A stretch of DNA of 64,000 bases from an uncultured Bacteroidales bacterium (lineage in GTDB: Bacteria; Bacteroidota; Bacteroidia; Bacteroidales; UBA932): the NCBI GenBank assembly GCA_944323245.1, contig CALURT010000010.1, positions 1 to 64,000 on the forward strand, read 5' to 3'. Below the pieces are notes generated by a model that had not been told where the DNA came from, did not search any database, and saw only the letters and a list, made by a program, of their open reading frames with translations. Shown here piece by piece: positions 1 through 9,118 of the stretch. The position numbers were made by a program, and so were the translations under genes. Positions within the stretch are counted from its first letter, which is position 1, and the number at the start of each line of letters is the position of its first letter.

Positions 1-23
1 ATGGCGTAAAAAGGCTTAGCAAC

Positions 24-112
24 GATTATCAACGATACTTGAGCAACAAAAAAGGCGCCCCGTAAAGAGCGCCATATTAATCGATTATAATCAATTTAAC
101 TCATTGATAATC
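24..112. repeat. Repeated GATTATCAA-like motifs downstream of mnmE
   Basis: The 9-mer GATTATCAA lies at 24-32 and its exact inverse TTGATAATC at 104-112. A related palindrome, GATTATAATC, lies between them at 83-92. The motifs flank the mnmE terminator and sit next to the mnmE 3' end. Short AT-rich repeats like these can be recombinase or regulator sites, but in AT-rich spacer they may also be chance. What lies left of position 1 is not visible. Confidence 0.25.
48..73 (-). terminator. Intrinsic terminator of mnmE
   Basis: Read on the minus strand, a GGCGC/GCGCC stem (arms 69-73 and 54-58, 10-nt loop) is followed directly by six T (48-53). It lies about 45 bases past the mnmE stop codon and is oriented to end that transcript. 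Confidence 0.75.
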
Positions 113-118
113 AGATAG

Positions 119-1780
119 TTACTTGCCTATACAAAACCTCTCGAATATGGTTCCCAAGACTTCGTCGGTGGAGATTTCGCCGACGATGGAGCCGAGGTGG
201 TAAAGGGCCTCCCGGATGTCCTGGCTGACCAAATCGGTAGCCAAGCCTGAATGAAGGCCGTTCCGGACACGCTCCAAGGCCGAACGGGCATTGGTCAAAG
301 CCTCCACATGGCGCATATTGGTCACCAAAGTCCCGTCAGAGCCGGACCGGTATTCCGCACAGATGTCCGACAAAACGGATTTCAGCATGTCAATCCCCTC
401 CCCTTTTTTCGCTGAAATAAACACTGCCGGGAATATCTTCCCGCCGACCGAAGTCGCCACTGCATCGGAACAGCCACTATCGGATCCGGCACGACCCGCA
501 GCGTCAGAAGCAGAACCGAAAGTGCTTTCCGCACCGTAATCAGCACAAGCTGCAGCAGACGCGGCCCTCTCCGCAGGCTCGGACCCCTCCGCAGACTCAA
601 TCCCAGCACCTGACGCAAATCCCGGCGTAGACTCAACCGCAGCCGAACCAACCCCAGCATCCGCCGCATCCCCCGACACCACCCGGAATTCAGGATTCTC
701 CAATCCCGACAACCCGGCAACAAGGGAATCCATTGCAGCCGCATTAAGCAGGTCAGCCTTGTTGAACACCAATATCAGCTTCTGCTCCGCCACGTCGACC
801 CGTCGCAAAACTTCCACTGACTCGACAACCACCTCCCCGAAAGGACGGCTTGCGTCAACTACATAAAATATCACCTGAGCCTCATTCATCTTCTTGAAAG
901 TCCGCTCAATACCTATCTTTTCCACAGTCTCGGACGTCTCCCTCAGCCCCGCCGTATCGATGAAACGGAACTGCAGCCCGTCCACATTGAGGACCTCCTC
1001 TATCGTATCCCTCGTCGTCCCGTGCACATCCGAAACTATTGCCCGTTCTTCTCCGAGAAGAGCATTGAGCAAGGTACTTTTCCCTGTATTGGTCGCCCCT
1101 ACGATTGCCACCGGAATCCCGTTCTTGATGGCGTTGCCGAGCCTGAAAGACGACACCAACCTGCCGACATGGGCAATTACCGAATCCACAAGGGACGACA
1201 ACTCGGTCCTGTCGGCAAACTCCACTTCCTCCTCGCTGAAATCGAGTTCCAACTCCATCAATGACACGATATTGAGCAATTCTCCCCTCATCTTTTTCAA
1301 CTCAGAGGAAAATCCTCCTTTCAACTGGCTCAATGCCACCCTGTGAGCGGCTGCGCTCTCCGCACTTATCAGATCAGCGACCGCCTCTGCCTGGGCAAGA
1401 TCCATCTTCCCGTTGAGATACGCCCTGCGGGTAAATTCCCCCGGAGCCGCAACCCTCAACCCGGCCTCGACCAAAAGAAGCATGATATTGTCCACGATGA
1501 ATTTGGAAGCATGGCAGGAAATCTCTGCGGAATCCTCCCCCGTATATGAATGCGGTGCCCTGAATACCGTGACTACCACCTCATCGAGCAACGAGCCGTC
1601 CTCCATGTAAATCCTCCCGAAGCGTGCGGAATAACCCGGAGCAGACAGAATCTCCCGTCCCTGAGCACATTCCACAATTTCCGAAACCGCTGCCAACGCC
1701 TCAGGACCGCTCACCCTGACCACAGATATCGCACCCGTACCCGGAACAGTGGCAGGAGCGCATATAGTATCCTCATTCAT
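119..1780 (-). CDS. mnmE: tRNA modification GTPase MnmE with a low-complexity insertion
   Basis: MnmE is a folate- and GTP-dependent enzyme that acts with MnmG to modify the wobble uridine of some tRNAs. The N-terminal tetrahydrofolate-binding domain starts MNEDTICAPAT. The embedded G domain shows G1 GATNTGKST (about 228-236), DTAG (275-278), NKAD (340-343) and SAK (456-458). The protein ends with the family signature CIGK, whose Cys is needed for modification. The family is usually about 450-470 residues; this one is 553. The excess is an Ala/Ser/Gly/Glu-rich stretch at about residues 372-445, between NKAD and SAK, encoded near 446-667. I start at the second Met because family members begin there; the upstream ATG at 1789 adds three residues. 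The frame is intact through the insertion. Confidence 0.95.
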   Translation of the reverse strand: MNEDTICAPATVPGTGAISVVRVSGPEALAAVSEIVECAQGREILSAPGYSARFGRIYMEDGSLLDEVVVTVFRAPHSYTGEDSAEISCHASKFIVDNIMLLLVEAGLRVAAPGEFTRRAYLNGKMDLAQAEAVADLISAESAAAHRVALSQLKGGFSSELKKMRGELLNIVSLMELELDFSEEEVEFADRTELSSLVDSVIAHVGRLVSSFRLGNAIKNGIPVAIVGATNTGKSTLLNALLGEERAIVSDVHGTTRDTIEEVLNVDGLQFRFIDTAGLRETSETVEKIGIERTFKKMNEAQVIFYVVDASRPFGEVVVESVEVLRRVDVAEQKLILVFNKADLLNAAAMDSLVAGLSGLENPEFRVVSGDAADAGVGSAAVESTPGFASGAGIESAEGSEPAERAASAAACADYGAESTFGSASDAAGRAGSDSGCSDAVATSVGGKIFPAVFISAKKGEGIDMLKSVLSDICAEYRSGSDGTLVTNMRHVEALTNARSALERVRNGLHSGLATDLVSQDIREALYHLGSIVGEISTDEVLGTIFERFCIGK

Positions 1781-1864
1781 CAAATACATCGCACGTCCGA
1801 TTTTTCATAACCGCCGCTAAAATACAATTTTTCCTGCAAACGGCAACCCATAACCCCTCCCGTA

Positions 1865-1895
1865 TTTGAAGATTCCGATAATTCACGTAAATTTG
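1865..1895 (+). promoter_or_regulatory. Consensus Bacteroidota promoter for the deoxynucleoside kinase gene
   Basis: TTTG at 1865-1868 and TAAATTTG at 1888-1895 are separated by exactly 19 bases. This matches the Bacteroidota sigma-70 pattern TTTG-N19-TAnnTTTG. Transcription would start near 1902, about a dozen bases before the ATG at 1915. Confidence 0.7.
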
Positions 1896-1914
1896 TCATC
1901 ATAAAACTACATCG

Positions 1915-2532
1915 ATGCACATAGGAATAGCAGGAAATATCGGCAGCGGCAAGACCACTCTCACGAAAATGCTGTCGGAACACTACGGCTGGACTCCGAA
2001 ATACGAAGCCGTGACATACAACCCGTACCTTGAGGACTACTACGACGACATACACCGCTGGTCCTTCAATCTTGAAGTCTATTTCCTGACCCAACGTTTC
2101 AAGGACATTCTCGCAATAAACAACGCCGAAGGCACTATAATCCAGGACAGGACGATTTTCGAAGGCGTAAGGATATTCGTGGCCAACAATTATGAAATGG
2201 GCAATCTCTCCGAACGCGACTACAACACCTACATGGACCTGTTCAACCTGATGATTTCCCTCGTAAAGGCGCCGGACCTGCTGATTTACCTCAAATCCTC
2301 CGTACCCCACCTCGTTGCCCAGATTCAGAAAAGAGGCCGCGAATACGAAAAATCCATCAGTCTCGAATACCTTTCAGGGCTGAACGAGAAATACGAAAAA
2401 TGGATTGAAAACTACGACGGCCACATTCTCATAATAGATGCGGACAACCTCGACTTCGCCAACAGGCCCGAAGATTTCTCCGCCATCACCGACCAGATCG
2501 ACGCCCGACTCTACGGACTGTTCTCAAAATAA
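1915..2532 (+). CDS. Deoxynucleoside kinase (dNK/dGK/dAK family)
   Basis: This enzyme phosphorylates deoxynucleosides in cytoplasmic nucleotide salvage. The sequence has the P-loop GNIGSGKTT (residues 7-15), the conserved substrate-site DR of QDRTIFE (Asp78-Arg79), and a basic lid segment KRGRE near 139-143. At 205 residues it has the usual family length. Base preference (dA, dG, dC or T) cannot be read from the sequence with confidence. A consensus promoter stands just upstream. A 49-codon gene follows after 11 bases and probably shares the transcript. Confidence 0.88.
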   Translation: MHIGIAGNIGSGKTTLTKMLSEHYGWTPKYEAVTYNPYLEDYYDDIHRWSFNLEVYFLTQRFKDILAINNAEGTIIQDRTIFEGVRIFVANNYEMGNLSERDYNTYMDLFNLMISLVKAPDLLIYLKSSVPHLVAQIQKRGREYEKSISLEYLSGLNEKYEKWIENYDGHILIIDADNLDFANRPEDFSAITDQIDARLYGLFSK

Positions 2533-2543
2533 TCACGACTACC

Positions 2544-2693
2544 ATGGCAGACAATTATTTGGAAAAGAAAATGGAAGAATACCGGGCAAGGAAAAATGCC
2601 GAGGACAAGGCGAGAAAACTGGTATGGCGCAAACGCCTTGAGGCCTACCGGAAAAAATTGGAAGCAGAAAAACAGGAAAATGATGAAAAATAA
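2544..2693 (+). CDS. Small charged helical protein, 49 aa
   Basis: The reading frame runs from the ATG at 2544 to the TAA at 2691-2693, 11 bases after the kinase stop. The product begins MADNYLEKKMEEYRARK. It is almost entirely Lys, Arg, Glu and Ala with scattered aromatic residues, so it is predicted to be one long amphipathic helix with no signal peptide or membrane segment. A strong terminator lies 35 bases downstream, so it looks like the last gene of a two-gene transcript. I do not recognise a characterised family. It was called as a gene from position, start context and composition. Confidence 0.6.
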   Translation: MADNYLEKKMEEYRARKNAEDKARKLVWRKRLEAYRKKLEAEKQENDEK

Positions 2694-2728
2694 TCGGAAT
2701 TTATGATTTTTCACAATTGATTTTCATG

Positions 2729-2754
2729 CCGCTTACAATTTGTAAGCGGTTTTT
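2729..2754 (+). terminator. Intrinsic terminator after the kinase/small-protein genes
   Basis: A perfect 9-bp stem CCGCTTACA/TGTAAGCGG (2729-2737 and 2741-2749) with a 3-base loop is followed by five T (2750-2754). Confidence 0.85.
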
Positions 2755-2838
2755 CATATCAGGATATCCAACTTTGAAAAAGGACCGGATTGTAATTATA
2801 ATTTAACCGGACGACAACACGTCTGTGACATTGTGTCT

Positions 2839-2870
2839 CTTGCATTTTTGCAATTTTCTTCTTTAATTTG
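2839..2870 (+). promoter_or_regulatory. Candidate promoter for gdhA
   Basis: TTG at 2840-2842 lies 20 bases before TTAATTTG (2863-2870), one mismatch from TAnnTTTG. The gdhA ATG follows 34 bases later. The -33 box lacks one T, so this is a candidate only. Confidence 0.4.
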
Positions 2871-2898
2871 TGGAGAAAGGACTTAACTAATAAATTAA

Positions 2899-4260
<1,362 letters not shown>

Positions 4261-4276
4261 TTATCGGTCACCACCC

Positions 4277-4320
4277 TGTCATTCCGAGCGCAGGTCCGGA
4301 GGACCGAAGCCGAGGAATCT
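4277..4320 (+). repeat. Dispersed repeat copy 1 (TGTCATTCCGAGCG type)
   Basis: It begins TGTCATTCCGAGCGCAG and ends CCGAGGAATCT. The middle carries an extra palindromic piece, GGTCCGGAGGACC, that copies 2 and 4 lack. Confidence 0.75.
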
Positions 4321-4338
4321 GACAACAAGCGTCACTCT

Positions 4339-4366
4339 TGTCATTCCGAGCGCAGCCGAGGAATCT
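4339..4366 (+). repeat. Dispersed repeat copy 2
   Basis: This is the compact form: TGTCATTCCGAGCGCAG followed by CCGAGGAATCT. It matches the copy at 5555-5582 at all but one position. Confidence 0.75.
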
Positions 4367-4410
4367 GCGGTCAATAGAGGCAGATGGTTCGGCTCCGCCT
4401 CAAGAAACAG

Positions 4411-4474
4411 AAAGAGGAATGGAAAACCGCTCATGCTATCGAAAACGCATTCGCTGCCTTTTCCATTCCTCTTT
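4411..4474. repeat. Long inverted repeat, 16-bp perfect arms
   Basis: AAAGAGGAATGGAAAA at 4411-4426 is exactly complementary to 4459-4474, with a 32-base centre, and a T run continues to 4478. On the plus strand it could act as a terminator for gdhA. The stem lies about 150 bases past the stop codon, inside the repeat cluster, so it may instead be part of a mobile or palindromic repeat unit. Confidence 0.7.
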
Positions 4475-4501
4475 TTTTCGACTAAAGGTGAGCCTATGCA
4501 G

Positions 4502-4538
4502 CAGATCCCTCCATTCGTTTCACTCAGTCGGGATGACA
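4502..4538 (-). repeat. Dispersed repeat copy 3, inverted and diverged
   Basis: Read on the minus strand it begins TGTCATCCCGACTGAG and ends in GGATCTG. This is the same outline as copies 1 and 2 in the opposite orientation. Confidence 0.5.
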
Positions 4539-4596
4539 CTGCCCGCTCATTAGGAGTTACAGGAAAGCCTCGTGGTATTGGTGCACCCTCTTTGTA

Positions 4597-5190
4597 CTAA
4601 TAAAGCTGATACTGAATTGTTATCGAAGTCAGGGTGCCGGACGTATTGAGCGTGTAATCTTTTATGTAAATACGGACGAACATCAATTCATCGTTTTCAG
4701 TGGTGAAGTAAACCGAATAGCCGTGGTTGGGCTGGACTGTCGAGTGCTGGCAATAGATTGCGTCTTCATACTGATAACTACTACCAAAGCAGCCATCATT
4801 TGTTTTTTCTTTTGTCACAATGTCTTGCAGGCTGCTGACTTTGCCTGAATCATGAATGCCTGACTTCTCTCCGTTGTAGTCGTACCTGGAACTGAAATAG
4901 CCGTTTTCCCTGTCATCGGGTCTAAGACAGATCTCACCGTATGCAAGCCATAGACGGTACCTATTATTGTAATCCTCGTATATTGTAATTTCTCTTTCGC
5001 CATTGACATCTGCATAGTTTGATTTCGTTTTCAATGTCACCGTCTTTATGTCAGCCGTTGCGGTATAGTCGTTTTCCACTTCCGTGCCGTCACCATTTCC
5101 TCCACCGTTACTGCCCTCATTTTTGCTGCAAGAGAACAGACATATTGACATCATGATGATGAAAATTGAAAAAATGTTTTTTGGTTTCAT
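4597..5190 (-). CDS. Small lipoprotein of unknown function
   Basis: The product is 197 residues when started at MKPKNIF. It opens with a short basic start, a hydrophobic stretch and the lipobox LFSC (Cys21), a lipoprotein signal peptide. A Gly/Asn/Glu-rich linker follows the Cys (to about residue 37). The rest is a soluble, beta-rich sequence rich in Tyr, Thr and charged residues. A longer open frame upstream (to 5340) lacks a signal peptide at its own start, so I reject it. I recognise no family. It stands alone between repeat-rich spacers, on the opposite strand to gdhA, and could be an accessory gene. Confidence 0.65.
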   Translation of the reverse strand: MKPKNIFSIFIIMMSICLFSCSKNEGSNGGGNGDGTEVENDYTATADIKTVTLKTKSNYADVNGEREITIYEDYNNRYRLWLAYGEICLRPDDRENGYFSSRYDYNGEKSGIHDSGKVSSLQDIVTKEKTNDGCFGSSYQYEDAIYCQHSTVQPNHGYSVYFTTENDELMFVRIYIKDYTLNTSGTLTSITIQYQLY

Positions 5191-5594
5191 TGCTGTTACT
5201 GTTTTGTGTGTCGCCAGTTCCATACAACACGGTTTTGTTTTAAAGATATTAATCACCTTTGGGCTTGTAAGACAGGCATACACAAGAAGCGTGGAACCGT
5301 CCTTTACGCACCCTGAGGTTCTGGAATACCTGTACAGCAATAAAGTCAGTCCACGCCTTGTAACGTGAACGTGTCACTTCATTCCATTGCTGTACGTAGA
5401 AATTTTCCAGATTTCAGGGGCAACGAATAAAAGCTAACGCTCTCTTATGTAAATATCCATGTGTCTTTTTGTCTGTATTATGTCATAGGCTCGCAGTATT
5501 GAGTTGTACGTTTATACTTTGCAACTTATCGTCAGAGTGACAGGAAAGCCCTCCTGTCATTCCGAGCGCAGCCGGGGAATCTGCATAGCTACGC
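5191..5594. other. Long spacer, no gene seen apart from one repeat copy
   Basis: This 404-base gap separates the lipoprotein gene from glyA. It holds one dispersed repeat copy close to the glyA stop codon. I see no convincing open frame, structured RNA or terminator in the remainder. The promoter of the lipoprotein gene should lie here, but no clear TAnnTTTG box is evident. Confidence 0.5.
5555..5582 (+). repeat. Dispersed repeat copy 4
   Basis: It matches the copy at 4339-4366 except for GGGG in place of GAGG near its end. It sits just past the glyA stop codon. Confidence 0.75.
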
Positions 5595-6923
5595 TCAGTA
5601 TCTGTTAAGCGGCAGGCCGTTCATTTTCATGCGGACCTGTTTCCTGACAGACTCAAGTACGGCCTCATGCTCTTCCTTCCCTTCTTCGGACTTGCCCGTG
5701 ACATAGTCCAAATGCGTAGCGGCACTCGTAAGCACGGTATCGATGAGGCTGACGATGAACTCCATATCCTTTTCCAAAAGACCGCGGGAAGTCACCGCCG
5801 GAGTCCCGACCCTTATCCCCGAAGTCTGGAACGGAGATCTCGAATCGAAAGGCACCATGTTCTTGTTCAACGTAATATCGGCCTTTACAAGCTCCTTTTC
5901 CGCAATTTTTCCGGTAAGGTCAGCGAATTTCGTGCGGAGGTCTATCAGCATCAGATGATTGTCCGTGCCTCCTGAAACGACCTTGTATCCCTTCGCAGTA
6001 AAGGCCTCGGACATTGCCATGGCATTGGCAACCACCTGTTTCTGATACTCCTTGAATTCCGGCTGGAGAGCCTCGTAGAATGACACGGCCTTGGCTGCAA
6101 TGCAATGCTCGAGCGGACCGCCCTGCACGCCCGGGAAAACGCTCGAATTGAGGATCTGCGACATCTTCTTCACCGCGCCTTTCGGAGTCGTGAGTCCCCA
6201 TGGATTGTCGAAATCCTTACCCATCAGTATGATACCTCCCCTCGGACCGCGAAGCGTCTTATGAGTGGTCGAAGTCACTATATGGGCATATTTTACAGGA
6301 TTGCTGAGGAGCCCTGCGGCGATCAGGCCTGCAGTATGCGCCATGTCCACCATGAAAATAGCGCCCACCTTGTCGGCGATTTCACGCATCCTGCCCCAGT
6401 CCCATTCCCGCGAATAGGCAGAAGCACCGCCGATTATAAGTTTCGGCCTGTGCTCTAGGGCGAGTTCCTCCATCCTGTCGTAATCCACCATTCCCGTAAT
6501 CTCGTCCAAACCGTAGGAAACCGCATTGTACAATATTCCTGACATGTTCACAGGTGAGCCGTGGGTCAGATGTCCGCCATGGGCAAGGTCAAGCCCCATG
6601 AAAGTGTCGCCGGGTTTCAGGCAAGCCATCATCACAGCCATGTTCGCCTGGGCACCGGAATGAGGCTGCACATTGGCATATTCCGCCTCGAAAAGGGTGC
6701 AAAGCCTGTCTATGGCCAACTGTTCGATCTGGTCGATGACCTCGCAACCTCCGTAATATCTTGCGCCGGGATAACCTTCGGCATACTTGTTCGTACACAC
6801 CGATCCTAAAGCTGCCAGCACCTGATTGCTGACATAATTCTCAGACGCTATCAACTCTATGCCTGTCGTCTGCCTGTCCTCTTCCTTTTTGATCAGATTG
6901 AAAATCTGCAAGTCCTGTTTCAT
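5595..6923 (-). CDS. glyA: Serine hydroxymethyltransferase
   Basis: GlyA is a PLP enzyme that interconverts serine plus tetrahydrofolate with glycine plus 5,10-methylene-tetrahydrofolate in the cytoplasm. The PLP lysine lies in [13 protein letters not shown] (Lys222). The family signatures ELIASENY (23-30), YPGARYYGG (51-59) and the [10 protein letters not shown] motif (191-200) are present. At 442 residues it is slightly longer than the E. coli enzyme. It is metabolically linked to the glycine cleavage operon at 22.8-29.5 kb. Its start lies 22 bases from a TAAATTTG box, and it is divergent from the methyltransferase gene. Confidence 0.97.
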   Translation of the reverse strand: MKQDLQIFNLIKKEEDRQTTGIELIASENYVSNQVLAALGSVCTNKYAEGYPGARYYGGCEVIDQIEQLAIDRLCTLFEAEYANVQPHSGAQANMAVMMACLKPGDTFMGLDLAHGGHLTHGSPVNMSGILYNAVSYGLDEITGMVDYDRMEELALEHRPKLIIGGASAYSREWDWGRMREIADKVGAIFMVDMAHTAGLIAAGLLSNPVKYAHIVTSTTHKTLRGPRGGIILMGKDFDNPWGLTTPKGAVKKMSQILNSSVFPGVQGGPLEHCIAAKAVSFYEALQPEFKEYQKQVVANAMAMSEAFTAKGYKVVSGGTDNHLMLIDLRTKFADLTGKIAEKELVKADITLNKNMVPFDSRSPFQTSGIRVGTPAVTSRGLLEKDMEFIVSLIDTVLTSAATHLDYVTGKSEEGKEEHEAVLESVRKQVRMKMNGLPLNRY

Positions 6924-6945
6924 AATATCGAATTTATTATTCAGG

Positions 6946-6953
6946 CAAATTTA
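6946..6953 (-). promoter_or_regulatory. -7 box of the glyA promoter
   Basis: The minus strand reads TAAATTTG, an exact match to TAnnTTTG, 22 bases before the glyA ATG. No clear TTTG is found 19 bases upstream, so only the -7 element is supported. Confidence 0.5.
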
Positions 6954-6973
6954 CTCAAATTTTATTTTTTACC

Positions 6974-6981
6974 TACCTTTG
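6974..6981 (+). promoter_or_regulatory. -7 box of the methyltransferase promoter
   Basis: The plus strand reads TACCTTTG, an exact match to TAnnTTTG, 45 bases before the ATG at 7027. It lies only 20 bases from the divergent glyA box, so the two promoters probably overlap. Confidence 0.5.
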
Positions 6982-7026
6982 CAGGGATAACTTTTTTGTT
7001 TTTGTAAAAAGTCATTCAGGTTGAAA

Positions 7027-7557
7027 ATGTCCGACAGGAAATTACTGAACATAGAGCTCGGCAGAATGTCTGCCGAAGAATACAAAAAGGCCCCGAAATC
7101 GGGTCTCGCCGTGGTTCTGGACAATGTCCGGAGCGCACACAACGTAGGTTCGGCATTCCGCAGCTGCGACGCCTTCAAGGTGGACAGACTGTACCTCTGC
7201 GGTATCTGCGCCACTCCCCCGTCCGCCGAAATCCACAAATCGGCCATAGGAGCCGAATTCAGCGTTGACTGGGTTCATCATCAGGACACGATGGATGCCG
7301 TAAAAGAGCTCAAGTCACAGGGATACACCATAATCAGCGTGGAGCAGACAATCAATGCGGTCAGTCTTGACGCATTCTCGCCCTCTCCAGATAAAAAATA
7401 TGCTGTCATCTTCGGAAACGAGGTGTCCGGAGTGTCTCAGGAGGTAGTGGACGCTTCCGATTTCGCATTGGAAATACCGCAATACGGCACCAAGCATTCG
7501 CTGAACGTTTCCGTTTCCGTCGGGATAGTCCTGTGGGCGCTTCACAGGAAAATCTGA
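7027..7557 (+). CDS. TrmH/SpoU-family RNA 2'-O-methyltransferase
   Basis: Members of this family transfer a methyl group from SAM to a ribose 2'-OH in tRNA or rRNA, using a trefoil-knot fold. The three SPOUT motifs are visible: motif 1 NVRSAHNVGSAFRSC, motif 2 IFGNEVSGVS and motif 3 IPQYGTKHSLNVSVSVGI, all within 176 residues. There is no N-terminal L30e-like domain of the kind in RlmB, so the exact target nucleotide cannot be named. I start at the ATG at 7027. An in-frame TTG two codons upstream is less likely. Confidence 0.9.
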   Translation: MSDRKLLNIELGRMSAEEYKKAPKSGLAVVLDNVRSAHNVGSAFRSCDAFKVDRLYLCGICATPPSAEIHKSAIGAEFSVDWVHHQDTMDAVKELKSQGYTIISVEQTINAVSLDAFSPSPDKKYAVIFGNEVSGVSQEVVDASDFALEIPQYGTKHSLNVSVSVGIVLWALHRKI

Positions 7558-7577
7558 ACTGATTTTATTATTTTTAT

Positions 7578-7585
7578 TATATTTG
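7578..7585 (+). promoter_or_regulatory. -7 box upstream of the small exported protein gene
   Basis: TATATTTG is an exact TAnnTTTG match, 23 bases before the ATG at 7609. The nuo genes follow this gene, and I see no better promoter between it and nuoA, so it may also serve nuo. Confidence 0.5.
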
Positions 7586-7608
7586 CACCGGATTTTCAGG
7601 AAAAAAGT

Positions 7609-7974
7609 ATGTACAGGATTTGCAAGTTGATATTCATCACATTGTTGCTCATAGGTTTGGCAACGCATTTCCTGTCTTCTTCCCCATCATCCCGTTCAGA
7701 CAACCCGTCCCCGTTCCCGCCTTGCGGATGCATGGCTGACATTTCTTTCTACATGCCAGGCACCCAGGCCCAGGAAGCATACATGGAGGTAACCGCCTCC
7801 AACATCTCATTATTTACGGGGACGAGTCAGAAAACATTGAACCATAACCGTTTCCAAAACATCGCCCCTCTCAGGCAAAAGACTGAATCCACGGCGTTTC
7901 ATGCTCCGGATTCCGTAAAGCTGAGCCGGCTTGCCGACTACTACGTCTTCGCTTTGGAAAGAATCCTTGTCTGA
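7609..7974 (+). CDS. Small exported or membrane-anchored protein, unknown
   Basis: The product is 121 residues. A basic start MYRICK is followed by a hydrophobic stretch (about 6-23) that could be a signal anchor or signal peptide. Next come a Ser/Pro-rich segment and a soluble domain with no motif I recognise. Its start has an exact TAnnTTTG box upstream. It lies 115 bases before nuoA on the same strand, so it may be the first gene of the nuo transcript or simply a neighbour. Codon content looks genuine, but there is no family support and a chance frame cannot be fully excluded. Confidence 0.5.
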   Translation: MYRICKLIFITLLLIGLATHFLSSSPSSRSDNPSPFPPCGCMADISFYMPGTQAQEAYMEVTASNISLFTGTSQKTLNHNRFQNIAPLRQKTESTAFHAPDSVKLSRLADYYVFALERILV

Positions 7975-8089
7975 CGACCGGTTCAAGGGACAGGCGGCGG
8001 GTAATTTCCTGTTCCCCAAAATGCTCCGGATGCGCGGAGTATGCCTTTCAACGCCCGCATATTTCACATGAAAACAAAATAAAGTTGCC

Positions 8090-8443
8090 ATGAACAATTT
8101 CGTATTATTGGTAGTTGTAATACTTATAGCCCTCGCATTGGTGGCGGTGGCCCTCGGAATAGCGAAGGCGATTGCCCCGAGATCCTATAATGCACAGAAA
8201 GGGGAAGCATACGAATGCGGTATCCCGACACGTGGAAAATCATGGATGCAGTTCAAGGTAGGCTACTATCTTTTCGCCATCCTTTTCCTCATGTTCGATG
8301 TCGAGACCGTCTTTCTCTTCGCATGGGCCGTTGTAGTCCAGGACCTTGGAATCTACGGACTTGTAAGCGTGCTGTTCTTCCTGCTCATACTTGTCCTCGG
8401 ACTCGCATACGCATGGAAGAAAGGCGCACTCGAATGGAAATAG
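8090..8443 (+). CDS. nuoA: NADH-quinone oxidoreductase subunit A
   Basis: NuoA is a small membrane subunit of respiratory complex I. It has three predicted membrane helices (about 4-27, 58-82 and 88-110). It carries the conserved YECG of the loop after helix 1 and the FDVE motif that follows the GYYLFAILFLMF segment. At 117 residues it has the normal length. It opens a ten-gene nuo operon with spacings of 2 to 50 bases and one 4-base overlap. Confidence 0.95.
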   Translation: MNNFVLLVVVILIALALVAVALGIAKAIAPRSYNAQKGEAYECGIPTRGKSWMQFKVGYYLFAILFLMFDVETVFLFAWAVVVQDLGIYGLVSVLFFLLILVLGLAYAWKKGALEWK

Positions 8444-8463
8444 ACCGTTAAAAACAAAAGACA

Positions 8464-9102
8464 ATGGGAAGGAATGTCAAGATAAAGTCGATGAAATATG
8501 AGGATTTCAACGACAACGAATACATAGAAAAATTGGTTGAAGAGCTCCGCAAGAACGGTACAAACGTGATTGTCGGCTGTCTCGACGACGTCATAGAGTG
8601 GGGACGCAGCAACAGCCTGTGGCCTCTTACCTTCGCGACAAGCTGTTGCGGTATCGAATTCATGGCCGTGGGTGCGGCGCGCTATGATTTCGCCCGGTTC
8701 GGGTTTGAAGTAACGCGGGCCTCCCCTCGTCAGGCGGATTTCATCATGGTGGCAGGAACAATCACGTACAAGATGGCGCCGGTGCTCAAACGTCTCTACG
8801 ACCAGATGGCGGATCCGAAATATGTCGTGGCCACCGGAGGATGCGCCGTAAGCGGCGGACCTTTCAAGAAATCCTACCATGTGGTACAGGGCGTGGACAA
8901 GATACTTCCGGTAGACGTGTACATACCAGGATGCCCTCCAAGACCCGAAGCAATGCTGTACGGACTGATGCAGCTGCAGCGCAAGGTCAAGGCACAAAGA
9001 TTTTTCGGAGGAGTGAACAAGAGCATAAGCGAAAAGGAATACGAACGCCTGATGTCCGAAGACGCGGCTGACGCCGACGATGAAGGAGCAGGATTGGCAT
9101 AA
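8464..9102 (+). CDS. nuoB: NADH-quinone oxidoreductase subunit B
   Basis: NuoB carries the N2 [4Fe-4S] cluster that passes electrons to quinone. The ligands are visible: the tandem cysteines Cys61-Cys62 in ATSCCGIEF, Cys127 in [10 protein letters not shown] and Cys157 in [10 protein letters not shown]. The C-terminal tail after about residue 180 is acidic and somewhat longer than in short homologues. The gene follows nuoA by 20 bases. Confidence 0.96.
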   Translation: MGRNVKIKSMKYEDFNDNEYIEKLVEELRKNGTNVIVGCLDDVIEWGRSNSLWPLTFATSCCGIEFMAVGAARYDFARFGFEVTRASPRQADFIMVAGTITYKMAPVLKRLYDQMADPKYVVATGGCAVSGGPFKKSYHVVQGVDKILPVDVYIPGCPPRPEAMLYGLMQLQRKVKAQRFFGGVNKSISEKEYERLMSEDAADADDEGAGLA

Positions 9103-9118
9103 CCCCAACGACAGGATT

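Larger units (their letters stand above)
4261..4596. other. Non-coding spacer filled with dispersed repeats
   Basis: This 336-base gap lies between convergent gdhA and a lipoprotein gene. It holds two direct copies and one inverted, diverged copy of a TGTCATTCCGAGCG-type repeat, with a long inverted repeat between them. Short open frames inside it are made of repeat sequence and I do not call them as genes. Confidence 0.7.

Noticed and set aside
446-667. Frameshift or pseudogene in mnmE
   Set aside because: The frame is continuous and the G-domain motifs and the CIGK end on both sides of the unusual stretch are intact.
4279-4553. Short frames on both strands in the repeat cluster
   Set aside because: They are built from the dispersed repeat and the inverted repeat, not from independent coding sequence.
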